Assembly: GCF_025420485.1 (NCBI RefSeq)
Contig: NZ_JAOEFD010000008.1
Coordinates: 51,858 to 115,857, forward strand
From: Nesterenkonia marinintestina
GTDB lineage: Bacteria > Actinomycetota > Actinomycetes > Actinomycetales > Micrococcaceae
Direction of reading: 5' to 3'
DNA length: 64,000 nucleotides
A program made the position numbers and the translations under genes. A model generated the notes under the pieces. The model ran no database searches. It saw only the letters and a list, made by a program, of their open reading frames with translations, and was not told the DNA's origin. Positions 8,283 through 16,883 of the stretch are shown piece after piece. Numbering within the stretch: the first letter of the stretch is position 1; each line of letters opens with the position of its first letter.

Positions 8283-8312
8283 GCCCCGACCGGCCCCGAC
8301 CGGCCCCGACCT
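8283..8312 (+). repeat. 10-bp tandem repeat
   Basis: CCCCGACCGG is repeated two and a half times between the fur promoter and the glyA promoter. No function seen. Confidence 0.5.
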
Positions 8313-8362
8313 GCGCCGGGACATGCGCGCGTGCTCGCGGGGATCGTGTCGGTGCGCGGCGG

Positions 8363-8368
8363 TAGACT
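8363..8368 (+). promoter_or_regulatory. -10 box for glyA-folD
   Basis: TAGACT would start a leader of about 70 nt before the glyA ATG at 8444 (ribosome site GAGGAG). I saw no recognisable folate or glycine riboswitch in it. Confidence 0.45.
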
Positions 8369-8443
8369 CCTGAACGGACGACGCGCCGCCGTCTCCGGGA
8401 CACCCGATTCCGGACCTCAGATCCTGCGAGGAGACCGCTGAGC

Positions 8444-9727
8444 ATGAGTGAAGCACCGAAGAACCTGCACACCGCGCCGTTGGCGGAGGTCGACCCGGAG
8501 ATCGCTCAGGCGATCACCGACGAGGTCGGGCGCCAGCGCGGCACCCTGGAGATGATCGCCTCCGAGAACTTCGTGCCGCGGGCGATCCTCGAGGCTCAGG
8601 GCTCCGTGCTCACCAACAAGTACGCGGAGGGCTACCCGGGGCGGCGCTACTACGGGGGATGTGAGTTCGTCGACGTCGCCGAGACCCTGGCGATCGACCG
8701 GGCCAAGGAGCTCTTCGGCGCCGAGTTCGCCAACGTCCAGCCGCACTCCGGCGCCCAGGCGAACGTGACGGTGATGACCGCCTTCCTCAAGCCCGGCGAC
8801 AAGCTCATGGGCCTGTCTCTGGCCCACGGCGGGCACCTGACCCATGGGATGCGTCTGAACCACTCCGGGAAGTTCTACGAGATCGTGGCCTACGAGGTGG
8901 ACACCCGGACCGGACAGGTGGACATGGAGGCTGTGCGCCGCCAGGCGCTCGCCGAGCGGCCCGACATGATCGTCGCCGGGTGGTCGGCCTACTCCCGGCA
9001 GCTCGACTTCGCCGCGTTCCGCGAGATCGCCGACGAGGTCGGCGCGATCCTCTGGGTGGACATGGCCCACTTCGCCGGCCTGGTCGCCGCCGGCCTGCAC
9101 CCGTCGCCGGTCCCCTACGCCGATGTGGTCACCTCCACGGTGCACAAGACCCTCGCCGGTCCGCGCTCCGGCCTCATCCTGGCCAAGCAGGAGCACGCGA
9201 AGAAGCTGAACTCCGCGGTGTTCCCCGGCCAGCAGGGCGGTCCGCTGATGCACGTCATCGCGGCCAAGGCCATCGCGTTCAAGATCGCCGCAGGAGAGGA
9301 GTTCCGGGAGAAGCAGCGCCGGACCGTCGAGGGCGCGCAGATCCTGGCCGAGCGTCTCGTCGCCGAGGACGTCACGGCCCACGGCGTCAGCGTGCTCACC
9401 GGAGGGACCGACGTGCACCTGGTGCTGGTGGACCTGCGGGACTCCGAGCTCGACGGCCAGCAGGCCGAGGACCTGCTCCACGAGGTCGGCATCACCGTCA
9501 ACCGCAACGCCGTGCCCGACGACCCGCGCCCGCCCATGGTCACCTCCGGCCTGCGGATCGGCACCTCCGCACTGGCGTCCCGCGGATTCGGGGCACAGGA
9601 GTTCGGCGAGGTCGCCGACGTCATCGCCGAGGTGCTCAAGCCGGGTGCCGACCTGGCGGCCCTGCGTTCCCGCGTGGACGCGCTGACCGCCGGCTTCCCT
9701 CTGTACGAGGGCCTCGAGGAGTGGTGA
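8444..9727 (+). CDS. glyA: serine hydroxymethyltransferase
   Basis: A 427-residue PLP enzyme of the cytosol. It interconverts serine and tetrahydrofolate with glycine and 5,10-methylene-tetrahydrofolate, the main source of one-carbon units. The N-terminus has the family's [20 protein letters not shown] start region, then [14 protein letters not shown]. The PLP-binding lysine lies in [13 protein letters not shown]. Length is typical. The stop overlaps the folD start (TGATG), so translation of the two is coupled and they work on consecutive steps of C1 metabolism. Confidence 0.97.
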   Translation: MSEAPKNLHTAPLAEVDPEIAQAITDEVGRQRGTLEMIASENFVPRAILEAQGSVLTNKYAEGYPGRRYYGGCEFVDVAETLAIDRAKELFGAEFANVQPHSGAQANVTVMTAFLKPGDKLMGLSLAHGGHLTHGMRLNHSGKFYEIVAYEVDTRTGQVDMEAVRRQALAERPDMIVAGWSAYSRQLDFAAFREIADEVGAILWVDMAHFAGLVAAGLHPSPVPYADVVTSTVHKTLAGPRSGLILAKQEHAKKLNSAVFPGQQGGPLMHVIAAKAIAFKIAAGEEFREKQRRTVEGAQILAERLVAEDVTAHGVSVLTGGTDVHLVLVDLRDSELDGQQAEDLLHEVGITVNRNAVPDDPRPPMVTSGLRIGTSALASRGFGAQEFGEVADVIAEVLKPGADLAALRSRVDALTAGFPLYEGLEEW

Positions 9728-10620
9728 TGCCCCGCTCGCAGACGGCGCAGATACTCGACGGCCGGGCCACGGCGAAGGAGCTGAAGCGGGGACTCGCGGA
9801 CCGTGTGGGTGCGCTGAAGGCCAGGGGCATCACCCCAGGCCTGGGCACCGTGCTGGTCGGTGAGGACCCGGGTTCCCAGACCTACGTGGCCGGCAAGCAC
9901 CGCGACTGTGCGGAGATCGGCATCGAGTCGATCCAGGTGCAGCTGCCGGCCGACGTCTCGGAGTCGGAGCTCCTCGAGCACCTCGAGGAGCTGAACGCCG
10001 ATCCCGCCTGCACCGGCTACATCGTGCAGCTGCCGCTGCCCGGCCACCTCGACACCCAGAAGGTCCTGGAGGCCGTCGACCCGGAGAAGGACGCCGACGG
10101 GCTGCATCCGACGAATCTGGGCCGCCTGGTGGCCACGGTAGCCGGAGAGCTGGAGAGCCCGCTGCCGTGCACGCCGAAGGGCTGCGTGGACCTGCTCGAG
10201 CACTACGGCATCGATCTCGCCGGACGGCACGTCGTCGTGGTGGGTCGGGGCGTGACCATCGGCCGTCCCATCGGGCTGCTGCTCACCCGCAGGGTGGTCA
10301 ACGCCACGGTCACCCTGTGCCACACCGGGACCCGGGACCTTCCCGAGCACCTGAGCCGGGCCGACGTCGTCGTCGCCGCGGCCGGAGTGAAGCACATGAT
10401 CGACCCGGCCGATCTGAAGCCCGGGGTGATCGTGCTCGACGTCGGAGTCACCCGAGAGGTCGATGAGGAGACCGGGAAGGCGCGGATCTACGGCGACGTC
10501 GCCCCCGGTGTGGAGGATGTGGCCGCCTGGTACTCGCCGAACCCGGGGGGAGTGGGCCCCATGACCCGTGCCGAGCTGCTGGCCAACGTGGTGGAGACCG
10601 CAGAGAGACAGGTCGACTGA
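9727..10620 (+). CDS. folD: methylene-THF dehydrogenase / methenyl-THF cyclohydrolase
   Basis: A 297-residue bifunctional enzyme that oxidises 5,10-methylene-THF to methenyl-THF with NADP and then hydrolyses it to 10-formyl-THF. The catalytic lysine is in [11 protein letters not shown]. The substrate segment [13 protein letters not shown], the PCTPKG motif and the nucleotide-binding [14 protein letters not shown] follow in normal order. The ending [14 protein letters not shown] is diagnostic. The ATG overlaps the glyA stop by one base, indicating coupling. It uses the methylene-THF that GlyA makes. Confidence 0.97.
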   Translation: MPRSQTAQILDGRATAKELKRGLADRVGALKARGITPGLGTVLVGEDPGSQTYVAGKHRDCAEIGIESIQVQLPADVSESELLEHLEELNADPACTGYIVQLPLPGHLDTQKVLEAVDPEKDADGLHPTNLGRLVATVAGELESPLPCTPKGCVDLLEHYGIDLAGRHVVVVGRGVTIGRPIGLLLTRRVVNATVTLCHTGTRDLPEHLSRADVVVAAAGVKHMIDPADLKPGVIVLDVGVTREVDEETGKARIYGDVAPGVEDVAAWYSPNPGGVGPMTRAELLANVVETAERQVD

Positions 10621-10640
10621 TCCGGGGGAGGGAACGGTGC

Positions 10641-11531
10641 ATGGGTGATCGGGCCCGAGCCGCGGCGCTGACGCTGACCGGTGCCCTGCTGGTGCTGACC
10701 GCCTGCGGCGGGCCCTCCGACGGGGAGTCCGCCGACGAGGAGGCGACCGCCCCGCCCACCGATCCTCCTGCAACGGATCCGACGGCCGAGGGACCGGCCC
10801 CCGACGACGAGGGCGACGGGGAGCCGGAGGCCGGAGCGGATGCCGACGACGACGGCGGAGTGGACGAGGCGGACACGGCCGACCCGTCGCCGACGGAGGC
10901 CTCCCCGTCGCAGCCCGAGGGTGTGGAGCCGGCCGAGGACTCCGATCTGCCGGGGCAGTCCGTGCTCACGTACTTCTCACGCACCGGCGCCGAGGCGCAG
11001 GTCATCCGCGTCGGGCACGAGGACCAGCTCAACGTGCGGAGTCTGCCCGGGGCGACGGAGGATCCGATCACCACCCTGCGACCGGACGGTGAGGTGGAGC
11101 TGGCCGGGCGGGAGCGCCTGCTCGGATCGAACTCCTGGGCGGAGATCGCCCTCGACGAGGGCGTCGGCTGGGTCAACACCTACTACCTGGGCTACCTGGG
11201 TGAGGCCGAGGACGTCACGGAGGACTACTCCGATCTGGGCCCGGCGTCGGTTCCGCGCGCCGCAGTCGACATGGTGACCTCCCGTGCCGCCGCCGCGGCT
11301 CGTGACGAGACCCGCTACGCCTACTCGGACCTCACCGGGGCTCCGCCTGAGGACGGACTCGAAGCCCGGGAGCAGGAGTGGACCGTCGACCTCACCACCC
11401 CCGGCGACGACGCCGTGCTCGGGGACCGGCTCTCGGTGCGGCTGGAGCGGGAGGACGACACCTACGGGATCACCGACGTCGAGCGGACCCCGATCTGTCT
11501 GCGCGGGGCCTCGGACGGAGGCTGCCTGTGA
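10641..11531 (+). CDS. lipoprotein with SH3-like domain
   Basis: A 296-residue lipoprotein with a signal ending in the lipobox LTAC (Cys about 23). A linker of about 85 residues rich in Asp, Glu, Pro and Thr follows. At about residue 125-190 a bacterial SH3-type domain can be recognised from LNVRSLPG, then GSNSWAEI and GVGWVNTYYLGYL. The C-terminal 100 residues are unassigned and contain a Cys pair near the end (ICLRGASDGGC). Bacterial SH3 domains often bind peptidoglycan or peptides, so a cell-wall role is plausible but not shown. Twenty bases separate it from folD. Confidence 0.75.
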   Translation: MGDRARAAALTLTGALLVLTACGGPSDGESADEEATAPPTDPPATDPTAEGPAPDDEGDGEPEAGADADDDGGVDEADTADPSPTEASPSQPEGVEPAEDSDLPGQSVLTYFSRTGAEAQVIRVGHEDQLNVRSLPGATEDPITTLRPDGEVELAGRERLLGSNSWAEIALDEGVGWVNTYYLGYLGEAEDVTEDYSDLGPASVPRAAVDMVTSRAAAAARDETRYAYSDLTGAPPEDGLEAREQEWTVDLTTPGDDAVLGDRLSVRLEREDDTYGITDVERTPICLRGASDGGCL

Positions 11532-11577
11532 GTCGCGGTTCGCCGTCGCCGCCGACCCGGATGCTCCGGGCGCAGGG

Positions 11578-12924
11578 ATGACTGTTGTGCCGAACCGTGA
11601 CCTCTCCGTCGACCTCGTCCGGGTCCTGTGCCTGCTCGCGGTGGTGGCGATCCACACCGCCATGGTGGGCATCGGCGGACAGGGAGGCGAGCTGGAGCTT
11701 TCGAACCCGCTGACCGGCCTCTGGTTCTTCGCCGTGGGGACCTGGCTCGGACAGGTCATGCCCCTGTTCTTCCTGCTCGGCGGATTCGGCGCCTATATGG
11801 CCATGAGCCGGCGCTCCGGGGAGGACACCGATCGCAGGTCCGGGGAGTCGGACGAGGGGTCCTTCGGCGAGCATCTGCGTCGTCGGACCCTGCGGCTCGG
11901 CCTTCCGGCGGCGGTGTTCTACTCGGTCGTGGCCGTCGTCGCGCTGATCCTCCTGCTGGCCGGGTCGCCTCCGGAGATGCTGGACTCTGCGTTGGAGGGG
12001 GCCGGGGACCCGCTCTGGTTCATGGCCGCATTCCTGATATGTCAGGGGTTCGTCCGTGCCCAGCACCGGCTGGTGGTCTCCGGAGGTCCGAGGAGGCTGT
12101 GCGCTGTGGCCGCGGCCACGGTCGCGGGAATCGTATGCATCGATGCGGTGCGTCTGATGCTGCTCGCACGTGAGGGCCTGGAGGGTGGGGCCGTCGGCGT
12201 CGTCGGGACGACGGGGACCCCCGCGGACGCCCTCGGTCTGCTGAACATGTGGCTGCTGTGGCCGCTGCTGCAGCTGATCGGCATGCTGCTGGCCCACGGG
12301 TCCCTCTCCGGGGTGCGGGCCTGGGCCTGGGCGGTGACGGCGTTATGCTCCTTCGCGGCGACGGCGGCACTCGCCACATGGGCCCCGTATCCGACGGACA
12401 TGCTGATGAACCTGAACCCTCCGACGCTGCCGCTGCTGACGATCGGGCTCACACACCTCGCGCTCTTCCAGCTGCTGCGTCCCGTCCTGGGCGCCGCCGC
12501 CGTGGTACGGCCCATCCAGGGAGTGATGGCCCTCGTCGCCTCACGGGCGATGCATCTGTACCTGTGGCATATGACGGTCATCATCCTGCTCAACGGGCTT
12601 CTCTGGCTCTCCGGAGTCGCCCCGGAGCCGGGCGAGCCGACATGGTGGTGGACGCGGATCCCTCTGTACCTGCTGGCGGTGGGGCTCACCCTCGGCCTCA
12701 CGTGGCCGCTGGGAGCCTTGGAGCGTGTCCGACCCGTGGGCCGCCTCGGTCGGGCGGGACCTCTGCTGGGGTGGGCCGCGCTCTACGTGGCGGTGGCTCC
12801 GAACCTGGTGGTCACGCACCTGGGGCTGACCAGCGTGACCGTCTGGATCGGTGCCGTGCTGATGGTCGTGGGCGTGGTGCTGGCGGCCGCTCCCCGGGTC
12901 CGCGGCCGTCGTCGCGTCCGTTGA
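11578..12924 (+). CDS. acyltransferase 3 family membrane protein
   Basis: About 448 residues, nearly all membrane helices (roughly ten). The N-terminal signature RDLSVDLVRVLCLLAVVAIHT is that of OafA/YrhL-type acyltransferases, which acylate sugars or lipids at the membrane; the His is the usual catalytic candidate. I chose ATG 11578 because the conserved domain starts five residues later and the frame upstream overlaps the previous gene. An insert rich in Arg, Ser and Glu lies in the first cytoplasmic loop. It contains one TTA leucine codon (12343-12345), rare in this DNA. The substrate cannot be told. Confidence 0.85.
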   Translation: MTVVPNRDLSVDLVRVLCLLAVVAIHTAMVGIGGQGGELELSNPLTGLWFFAVGTWLGQVMPLFFLLGGFGAYMAMSRRSGEDTDRRSGESDEGSFGEHLRRRTLRLGLPAAVFYSVVAVVALILLLAGSPPEMLDSALEGAGDPLWFMAAFLICQGFVRAQHRLVVSGGPRRLCAVAAATVAGIVCIDAVRLMLLAREGLEGGAVGVVGTTGTPADALGLLNMWLLWPLLQLIGMLLAHGSLSGVRAWAWAVTALCSFAATAALATWAPYPTDMLMNLNPPTLPLLTIGLTHLALFQLLRPVLGAAAVVRPIQGVMALVASRAMHLYLWHMTVIILLNGLLWLSGVAPEPGEPTWWWTRIPLYLLAVGLTLGLTWPLGALERVRPVGRLGRAGPLLGWAALYVAVAPNLVVTHLGLTSVTVWIGAVLMVVGVVLAAAPRVRGRRRVR

Positions 12925-12939
12925 GCGGCGGTTCGCCCC

Positions 12940-14751
12940 TCAGCGCAGGAAGAGCGCCTTCATCCGCATCGTCGCCGCCGTCATCCCGACGGTGATCATC
13001 ACCAGGTAGTACCCGATGTGCACCAGCGTCATGGCTCCGAAGTCCCAGGCGGCGATGTCTCGCATCAGCTCCACACCGTGCCACAGCGGCATCGCCTGGA
13101 TGAACAGCTGTACGGACTCCGGGTAGACCGAGATCGGGAAGAACGTCGCTGAGAAGAGCATCATCGGCGCCAGGAACATCATCAGCCAGTCCATCTGCTG
13201 GAAGCGGGTCATGTACGAGGTGACCGCCATGCCGCATGAGGCGAAGCCCAGAGCGATGAACAGCGCGGCCACCAGCATGAGCGCGGCACTCGCCGGCGAG
13301 ACCAGACCCGCCGCGACCAGCACGGTGAGGAACCCGACTGCGTAGATCGCTCCGCGGAACAGTGCCAGCAGGATCTCACCGACGGCGACGTCGAGCGGGC
13401 CCAATGACGTCGCCATCATGGAGCGGTAGAGCTTGGTGATCTTCAGCTTGAAGAACACGTTCCACGTGGAGTCGAAGATCGCGCCGTTCATCGCCGAGAC
13501 CGCCAGCAGCGCCGGAGCGATGAAGGCCGCGTAGCTCATCCGTCCGCCGTCGGCGGTCTCCACTCCGGAGATCATCGGTGAGACGCCCAGTCCGAACGAG
13601 GTCAGGAACAGGACCGGCTCCAGGAACCCGGAGACGAAGATGACCCCACGGTTGTTCCGGATGGCCACCAGGCCGCGGGAGAACACCGCACGGATGTTCC
13701 CGGAGTACCAGTTCGCCCCGATCCCGGTGCGCGGACGGACCTCGGGAACCCGGTGGTCGCCGTCGACGCCCTCTGAGTCGGAGGCCCGGTCCCGGGCCTC
13801 GATCCGTGCTTCCCGGCGCAGCCGAGACCGCTCTCCGGGGGTGCGTCCCTGCCACTCGCTCGGGCCCAGCCGCCGTTCGAACACCCACATCACGGCCACC
13901 CAGCCGCCCACGGCGAACAGCACCAGGACCCCGGTGTGCACGGCGAGCATCGCCGGTGAGGTCGGCTGACCGAACGCGAGCACCCGTCCCAGCTCGTTGG
14001 CGTGCCACAGCGGCGAGATCCACCCGACGATCTGCAGCGGCCCCGGCAGGTTGCTCAGCGGATAGAACGTCCCGGAGAACAGGAACAGGGGCATGATGAC
14101 GAATCGTTGGATCAGCGCCGCATGTCCGCGCTCCTCCCGCAGGGACGCCATGTACGCCATGATCGGCAGGCCGATCGCCAGCGCCCCCAGCGTGGCAGTG
14201 ACCACCTGCAGGATCGCCCAGGCGCCGCCCGCCGCGCCGAAGAGCGCGAGGACCCCGACGAAGAGCGCGGCGTGGAGCACGAATCGGCAGGATGCGGCGA
14301 CGATGTGCCCGGTGGCGATCTGCGCCGGAGTCAGCGGAGTCGCCTGTGCCCCGTAGTAGATGCGCCGCCACTTGAACTTCTCCATCACCGGGAAGGTGAA
14401 CTCGATCCCTGCGGTGATCGCCACCGTCGAGGCCAGCACCGCCGGCCCGATGTACATCAGGTACGAGTCGGCCCCGTAGGCGGCGATCTCGGGACTGTCG
14501 CCGATCAGCACGCCCAGCCCCAGCCCCATGGCCAGGATGTAGAGCAGCGGCTCGCCGATCGAGCTGGTGATGATCACCCCGGCGTAGGCGCGCATGCCGC
14601 GCAGCGTGTGCTCCGCCTGGTACAGCACCCCGCGGCGTCCGACCCGCCGGGCCAGCCGGTCCTTGTCGGCGGCGGGATCCGCAGCGGGATCCGCAGCGGG
14701 ATCCGCGGCGGGGCCCGTGTCGACGGCCTGAGGTGACCGGCGCTCAGTCAA
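12940..14751 (-). CDS. ABC-2 type permease, two permease domains fused
   Basis: A 603-residue membrane protein holding two copies of the NodJ/DrrB-like ABC-2 permease domain: residues about 40-285 and about 350-600, joined by a charged linker. Each half ends with the family's hydrophobic pattern: MPLFLFSGTFYPLSNLPG in the first and PMMLFSATFFPISVYP in the second. Normally such permeases are single-domain and dimerise. Here both halves are in one chain. The start is TTG 14751, supported by GGAGGAG about 5 nt upstream and by an 8-base overlap with the ATPase stop. The N-terminus has a PAAD repeat from a 12-bp DNA repeat (14672-14706). Substrate unknown; drug or envelope glycolipid export is usual. 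Confidence 0.85.
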   Translation of the reverse strand: MTERRSPQAVDTGPAADPAADPAADPAADKDRLARRVGRRGVLYQAEHTLRGMRAYAGVIITSSIGEPLLYILAMGLGLGVLIGDSPEIAAYGADSYLMYIGPAVLASTVAITAGIEFTFPVMEKFKWRRIYYGAQATPLTPAQIATGHIVAASCRFVLHAALFVGVLALFGAAGGAWAILQVVTATLGALAIGLPIMAYMASLREERGHAALIQRFVIMPLFLFSGTFYPLSNLPGPLQIVGWISPLWHANELGRVLAFGQPTSPAMLAVHTGVLVLFAVGGWVAVMWVFERRLGPSEWQGRTPGERSRLRREARIEARDRASDSEGVDGDHRVPEVRPRTGIGANWYSGNIRAVFSRGLVAIRNNRGVIFVSGFLEPVLFLTSFGLGVSPMISGVETADGGRMSYAAFIAPALLAVSAMNGAIFDSTWNVFFKLKITKLYRSMMATSLGPLDVAVGEILLALFRGAIYAVGFLTVLVAAGLVSPASAALMLVAALFIALGFASCGMAVTSYMTRFQQMDWLMMFLAPMMLFSATFFPISVYPESVQLFIQAMPLWHGVELMRDIAAWDFGAMTLVHIGYYLVMITVGMTAATMRMKALFLR

Positions 14752-15745
14752 TGAGGCTCCTCCCGGTCAGTCGGAGGAACACGTCCTCCAGCGACGACCG
14801 GCGCACCAGGGAGGTCACCGGTCGTCGATCCGCGGCATGGACGGTCTCCAAGGCGGCCTCGGCGCGCTCGGCGTATACGAGCAGCCGGTCCGGCAGGACC
14901 TCGATGCGGTCGAAGCCGACGTCGTCGCGCCGCAGCCGGGCTTCCAGCTCCTCGGCCTGTTCGGCGTTGCGGTCGGTGCCGAAGCGCAGCTCCAGCACCT
15001 CACGCGTCGAGTGCTCACGGATCAGACCCGCCGGCGAGCCCTCCGCCATGATCCGCCCATGGTCGACGACGATCAGCCGATTGCACAGCTGCTCGGCCTC
15101 GTCCATGTGGTGGGTGGTCAGCACCAGGGTGGTGCCGCGTTCGCGCAGCCGGAACAGCCGGTCCCACAGGATGTGCCGTGCCTGCGGGTCCAGGCCGGTG
15201 GTGGGCTCGTCGAGCAGCAGGATGTCGGGATCGTTGACCAGGGCGCGGGCGATGGTGAGCCGACGCTTCATCCCGCCGGAGAGGTCCTCCACCCTGGAGC
15301 GCGCACGGGAGGTCAGCTGGGCGAACTCCAACAGCTCGTCGGCCTTGGCGAACAGGTGGCGCCGCGGCAGTCCGAAGTACCGGCCGTACATGATGATGTT
15401 CTCCCGGACGGTCAGCTCCTCGTCCAGGTTGTCCTGCTGGGGGATCACTCCGAGGCGGGCGCGGACCAGGGGACCGTGGTGTTGGGGGTCCAGTCCGGCG
15501 ACCTCGAGATCTCCCTCGGTGCGGGCGGAGACCGCCGCGATCATCCGCATCGTGGTGGACTTGCCGGCACCGTTGGGCCCCAGCAGTCCGAACGCCTCTC
15601 CCCGGGGTACCGTGAAATCGATGCCGTCGACCGCGGTGAAGTTCCCATAGGACTTGGTCAGACGCGTGGCCCGCACCGCCGGGACGTCGTCAGGAGCCGA
15701 TGCTGACGACGGGGCGGAGTCCATCGTCCGGAGAGGAGCAGACAT
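14744..15745 (-). CDS. ABC-2 exporter ATPase (NodI/DrrA-like)
   Basis: A 333-residue ATPase. Walker A is GLLGPNGAGKST near residue 56-63, the signature is LSGGMKRRLTIARAL, and Walker B is DILLLDEPTTGLD. A C-terminal regulatory domain of about 90 residues is typical of DrrA/NodI types. It powers the double permease encoded by the overlapping downstream gene. I chose ATG 15745 because a TAAACT box sits 7 nt upstream, giving a leaderless mRNA. A second ATG at 15724 is possible. Longer frames to 15991 have atypical composition and were rejected. Confidence 0.9.
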   Translation of the reverse strand: MSAPLRTMDSAPSSASAPDDVPAVRATRLTKSYGNFTAVDGIDFTVPRGEAFGLLGPNGAGKSTTMRMIAAVSARTEGDLEVAGLDPQHHGPLVRARLGVIPQQDNLDEELTVRENIIMYGRYFGLPRRHLFAKADELLEFAQLTSRARSRVEDLSGGMKRRLTIARALVNDPDILLLDEPTTGLDPQARHILWDRLFRLRERGTTLVLTTHHMDEAEQLCNRLIVVDHGRIMAEGSPAGLIREHSTREVLELRFGTDRNAEQAEELEARLRRDDVGFDRIEVLPDRLLVYAERAEAALETVHAADRRPVTSLVRRSSLEDVFLRLTGRSLID

Positions 15746-15926
15746 GGCCGACAGTTTATCCACCCAACAATCCCCGGGCCAGAGGCCGCGGGCCGCCGTG
15801 CTCTCCCTCCGCGGCGAGCGTCCGGAGATCACCGTCGAACAGTTCGAGGACGGCTGCGGCGTCTCCGACGTGGTCGCCCGATCCGCCTGCCGCCGGGGCG
15901 TCGGTGACGAAGGTCTGTGCCTCTGA
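15744..15926 (+). CDS. possible 60-residue Cys-containing protein, divergent from ABC operon
   Basis: A small open frame starting at the ATG formed by the same CATG as the divergent ATPase start. GAGGAG lies 5 nt upstream. From about codon 11 on, third positions are almost all G or C, as in real genes of this DNA, while the antisense frame has Ser/Thr/Arg-rich shadow composition. The product has three cysteines near the end (DGCGVSD, SACRR, GLCL) and no known domain. The early rare TTA codon coincides with the opposite-strand -10 box, so the true start could be a later GTG. Evidence is modest. Confidence 0.3.
   Translation: MADSLSTQQSPGQRPRAAVLSLRGERPEITVEQFEDGCGVSDVVARSACRRGVGDEGLCL
15753..15758 (-). 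promoter_or_regulatory. -10 box of leaderless ABC operon
   Basis: TAAACT on the minus strand, 7 nt before the ATG at 15745. Confidence 0.55.
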
Positions 15927-16046
15927 GTGGACGTCGTCCGGTCGGTCGAGGCGACATCATCCTCACGGCCGATGCGCCGCCCTCGCGACATGGGTCAGAA
16001 TGAGGCTGAACGGAACACACCTGCCGAGGAAAGGACGAGCCCCCTC

Positions 16047-16883
16047 ATGTCCACCCCAGTTCTCGAGACCGAGAACCTGGTCAAGGTCTACGGCAGCGGA
16101 GAGTCACGGTTCGACGCGCTCAAGGGACTGACCTTCGAGATCCACGACGGCGAATCGCTGGCCATCGTCGGCAAGTCAGGGTCCGGCAAGTCGACGCTGA
16201 TGCACCTGCTGGCCCTGCTCGACGCCCCGACCGCCGGCGTGGTCGCACTCCACGGACGCCCGGTCTCCCAGCTGAAGACCAAGGAGGTCTCCCGGCTGCG
16301 CAACGAGACCTTCGGATTCGTCTTCCAGCAGTTCTTCCTCAACGCCCACCAGAGCGTGCTGGAGAACGTCACCCTGCCGCTGAAGATCTCCGGCTGGTCC
16401 AAGGCCGACCGCGAACGACGCGGCCTGGAGGTCCTCACCCAGCTGGAGATGGACGACAAGGCCGAGAACAAGGCCAAGGACCTCTCCGGTGGTCAGAAGC
16501 AGCGGGTGTGCATCGCCCGCGCGCTGGTGAACAGCCCGGCGGTGATCTTCGCCGACGAGCCCACGGGCAACCTCGACTCGGCCACCTCGGAGATCGTCGA
16601 GGACATCCTGTTCGGACTCCACCGGGACCATGGGATCACGCTGGTCGTGGTCACCCACGACGACGACCTCGCCGCACGGTGCTCCCGGCGACTGATCATG
16701 CAGGACGGGATGATCGTCTCGGAGGAGCACGGCGTGCTGGTCGACCACCACGTGGACTCCACCCTCGGCACCGAGACCGACACCGACGACGACACCTTCG
16801 ACCCCTCCCAGCTCGGCCTGGAGGACCAGGACGAGATCGACGGGGCCGATCAGGCCGAGCAGTCTGAGGGGGGTCGGGCATGA
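16047..16883 (+). CDS. MacB/LolD-type ABC transporter ATPase
   Basis: A 278-residue ATPase. Walker A is GKSGSGKSTL, the signature LSGGQKQRVCIARAL, and Walker B VIFADEPTGNLDS, all in LolD/MacB order. ATG 16047 is chosen for the AGGAAAGG site upstream; longer frames add only unrelated residues. After the ATPase core about 45 residues of acidic tail (many Asp, Glu and Thr) are added, which LolD proteins lack. The stop overlaps the permease start by 4 bp (ATGA). Such pairs use ATP to drive mechanotransmission rather than transport through the membrane. Confidence 0.92.
   Translation: MSTPVLETENLVKVYGSGESRFDALKGLTFEIHDGESLAIVGKSGSGKSTLMHLLALLDAPTAGVVALHGRPVSQLKTKEVSRLRNETFGFVFQQFFLNAHQSVLENVTLPLKISGWSKADRERRGLEVLTQLEMDDKAENKAKDLSGGQKQRVCIARALVNSPAVIFADEPTGNLDSATSEIVEDILFGLHRDHGITLVVVTHDDDLAARCSRRLIMQDGMIVSEEHGVLVDHHVDSTLGTETDTDDDTFDPSQLGLEDQDEIDGADQAEQSEGGRA

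Noticed and set aside
8369..8443. Riboswitch before glyA
   Set aside because: I looked for glycine, THF and ZTP motifs and found none of their conserved cores.
11284..11577. Longer N-terminus for the acyltransferase
   Set aside because: It overlaps the SH3 lipoprotein gene out of frame and adds Arg/Pro-rich sequence before the conserved start.
15746..15991. Longer N-terminus for the ABC ATPase
   Set aside because: Ser/Thr/Arg-rich residues, not seen in the family; the leaderless start at 15745 explains the data.
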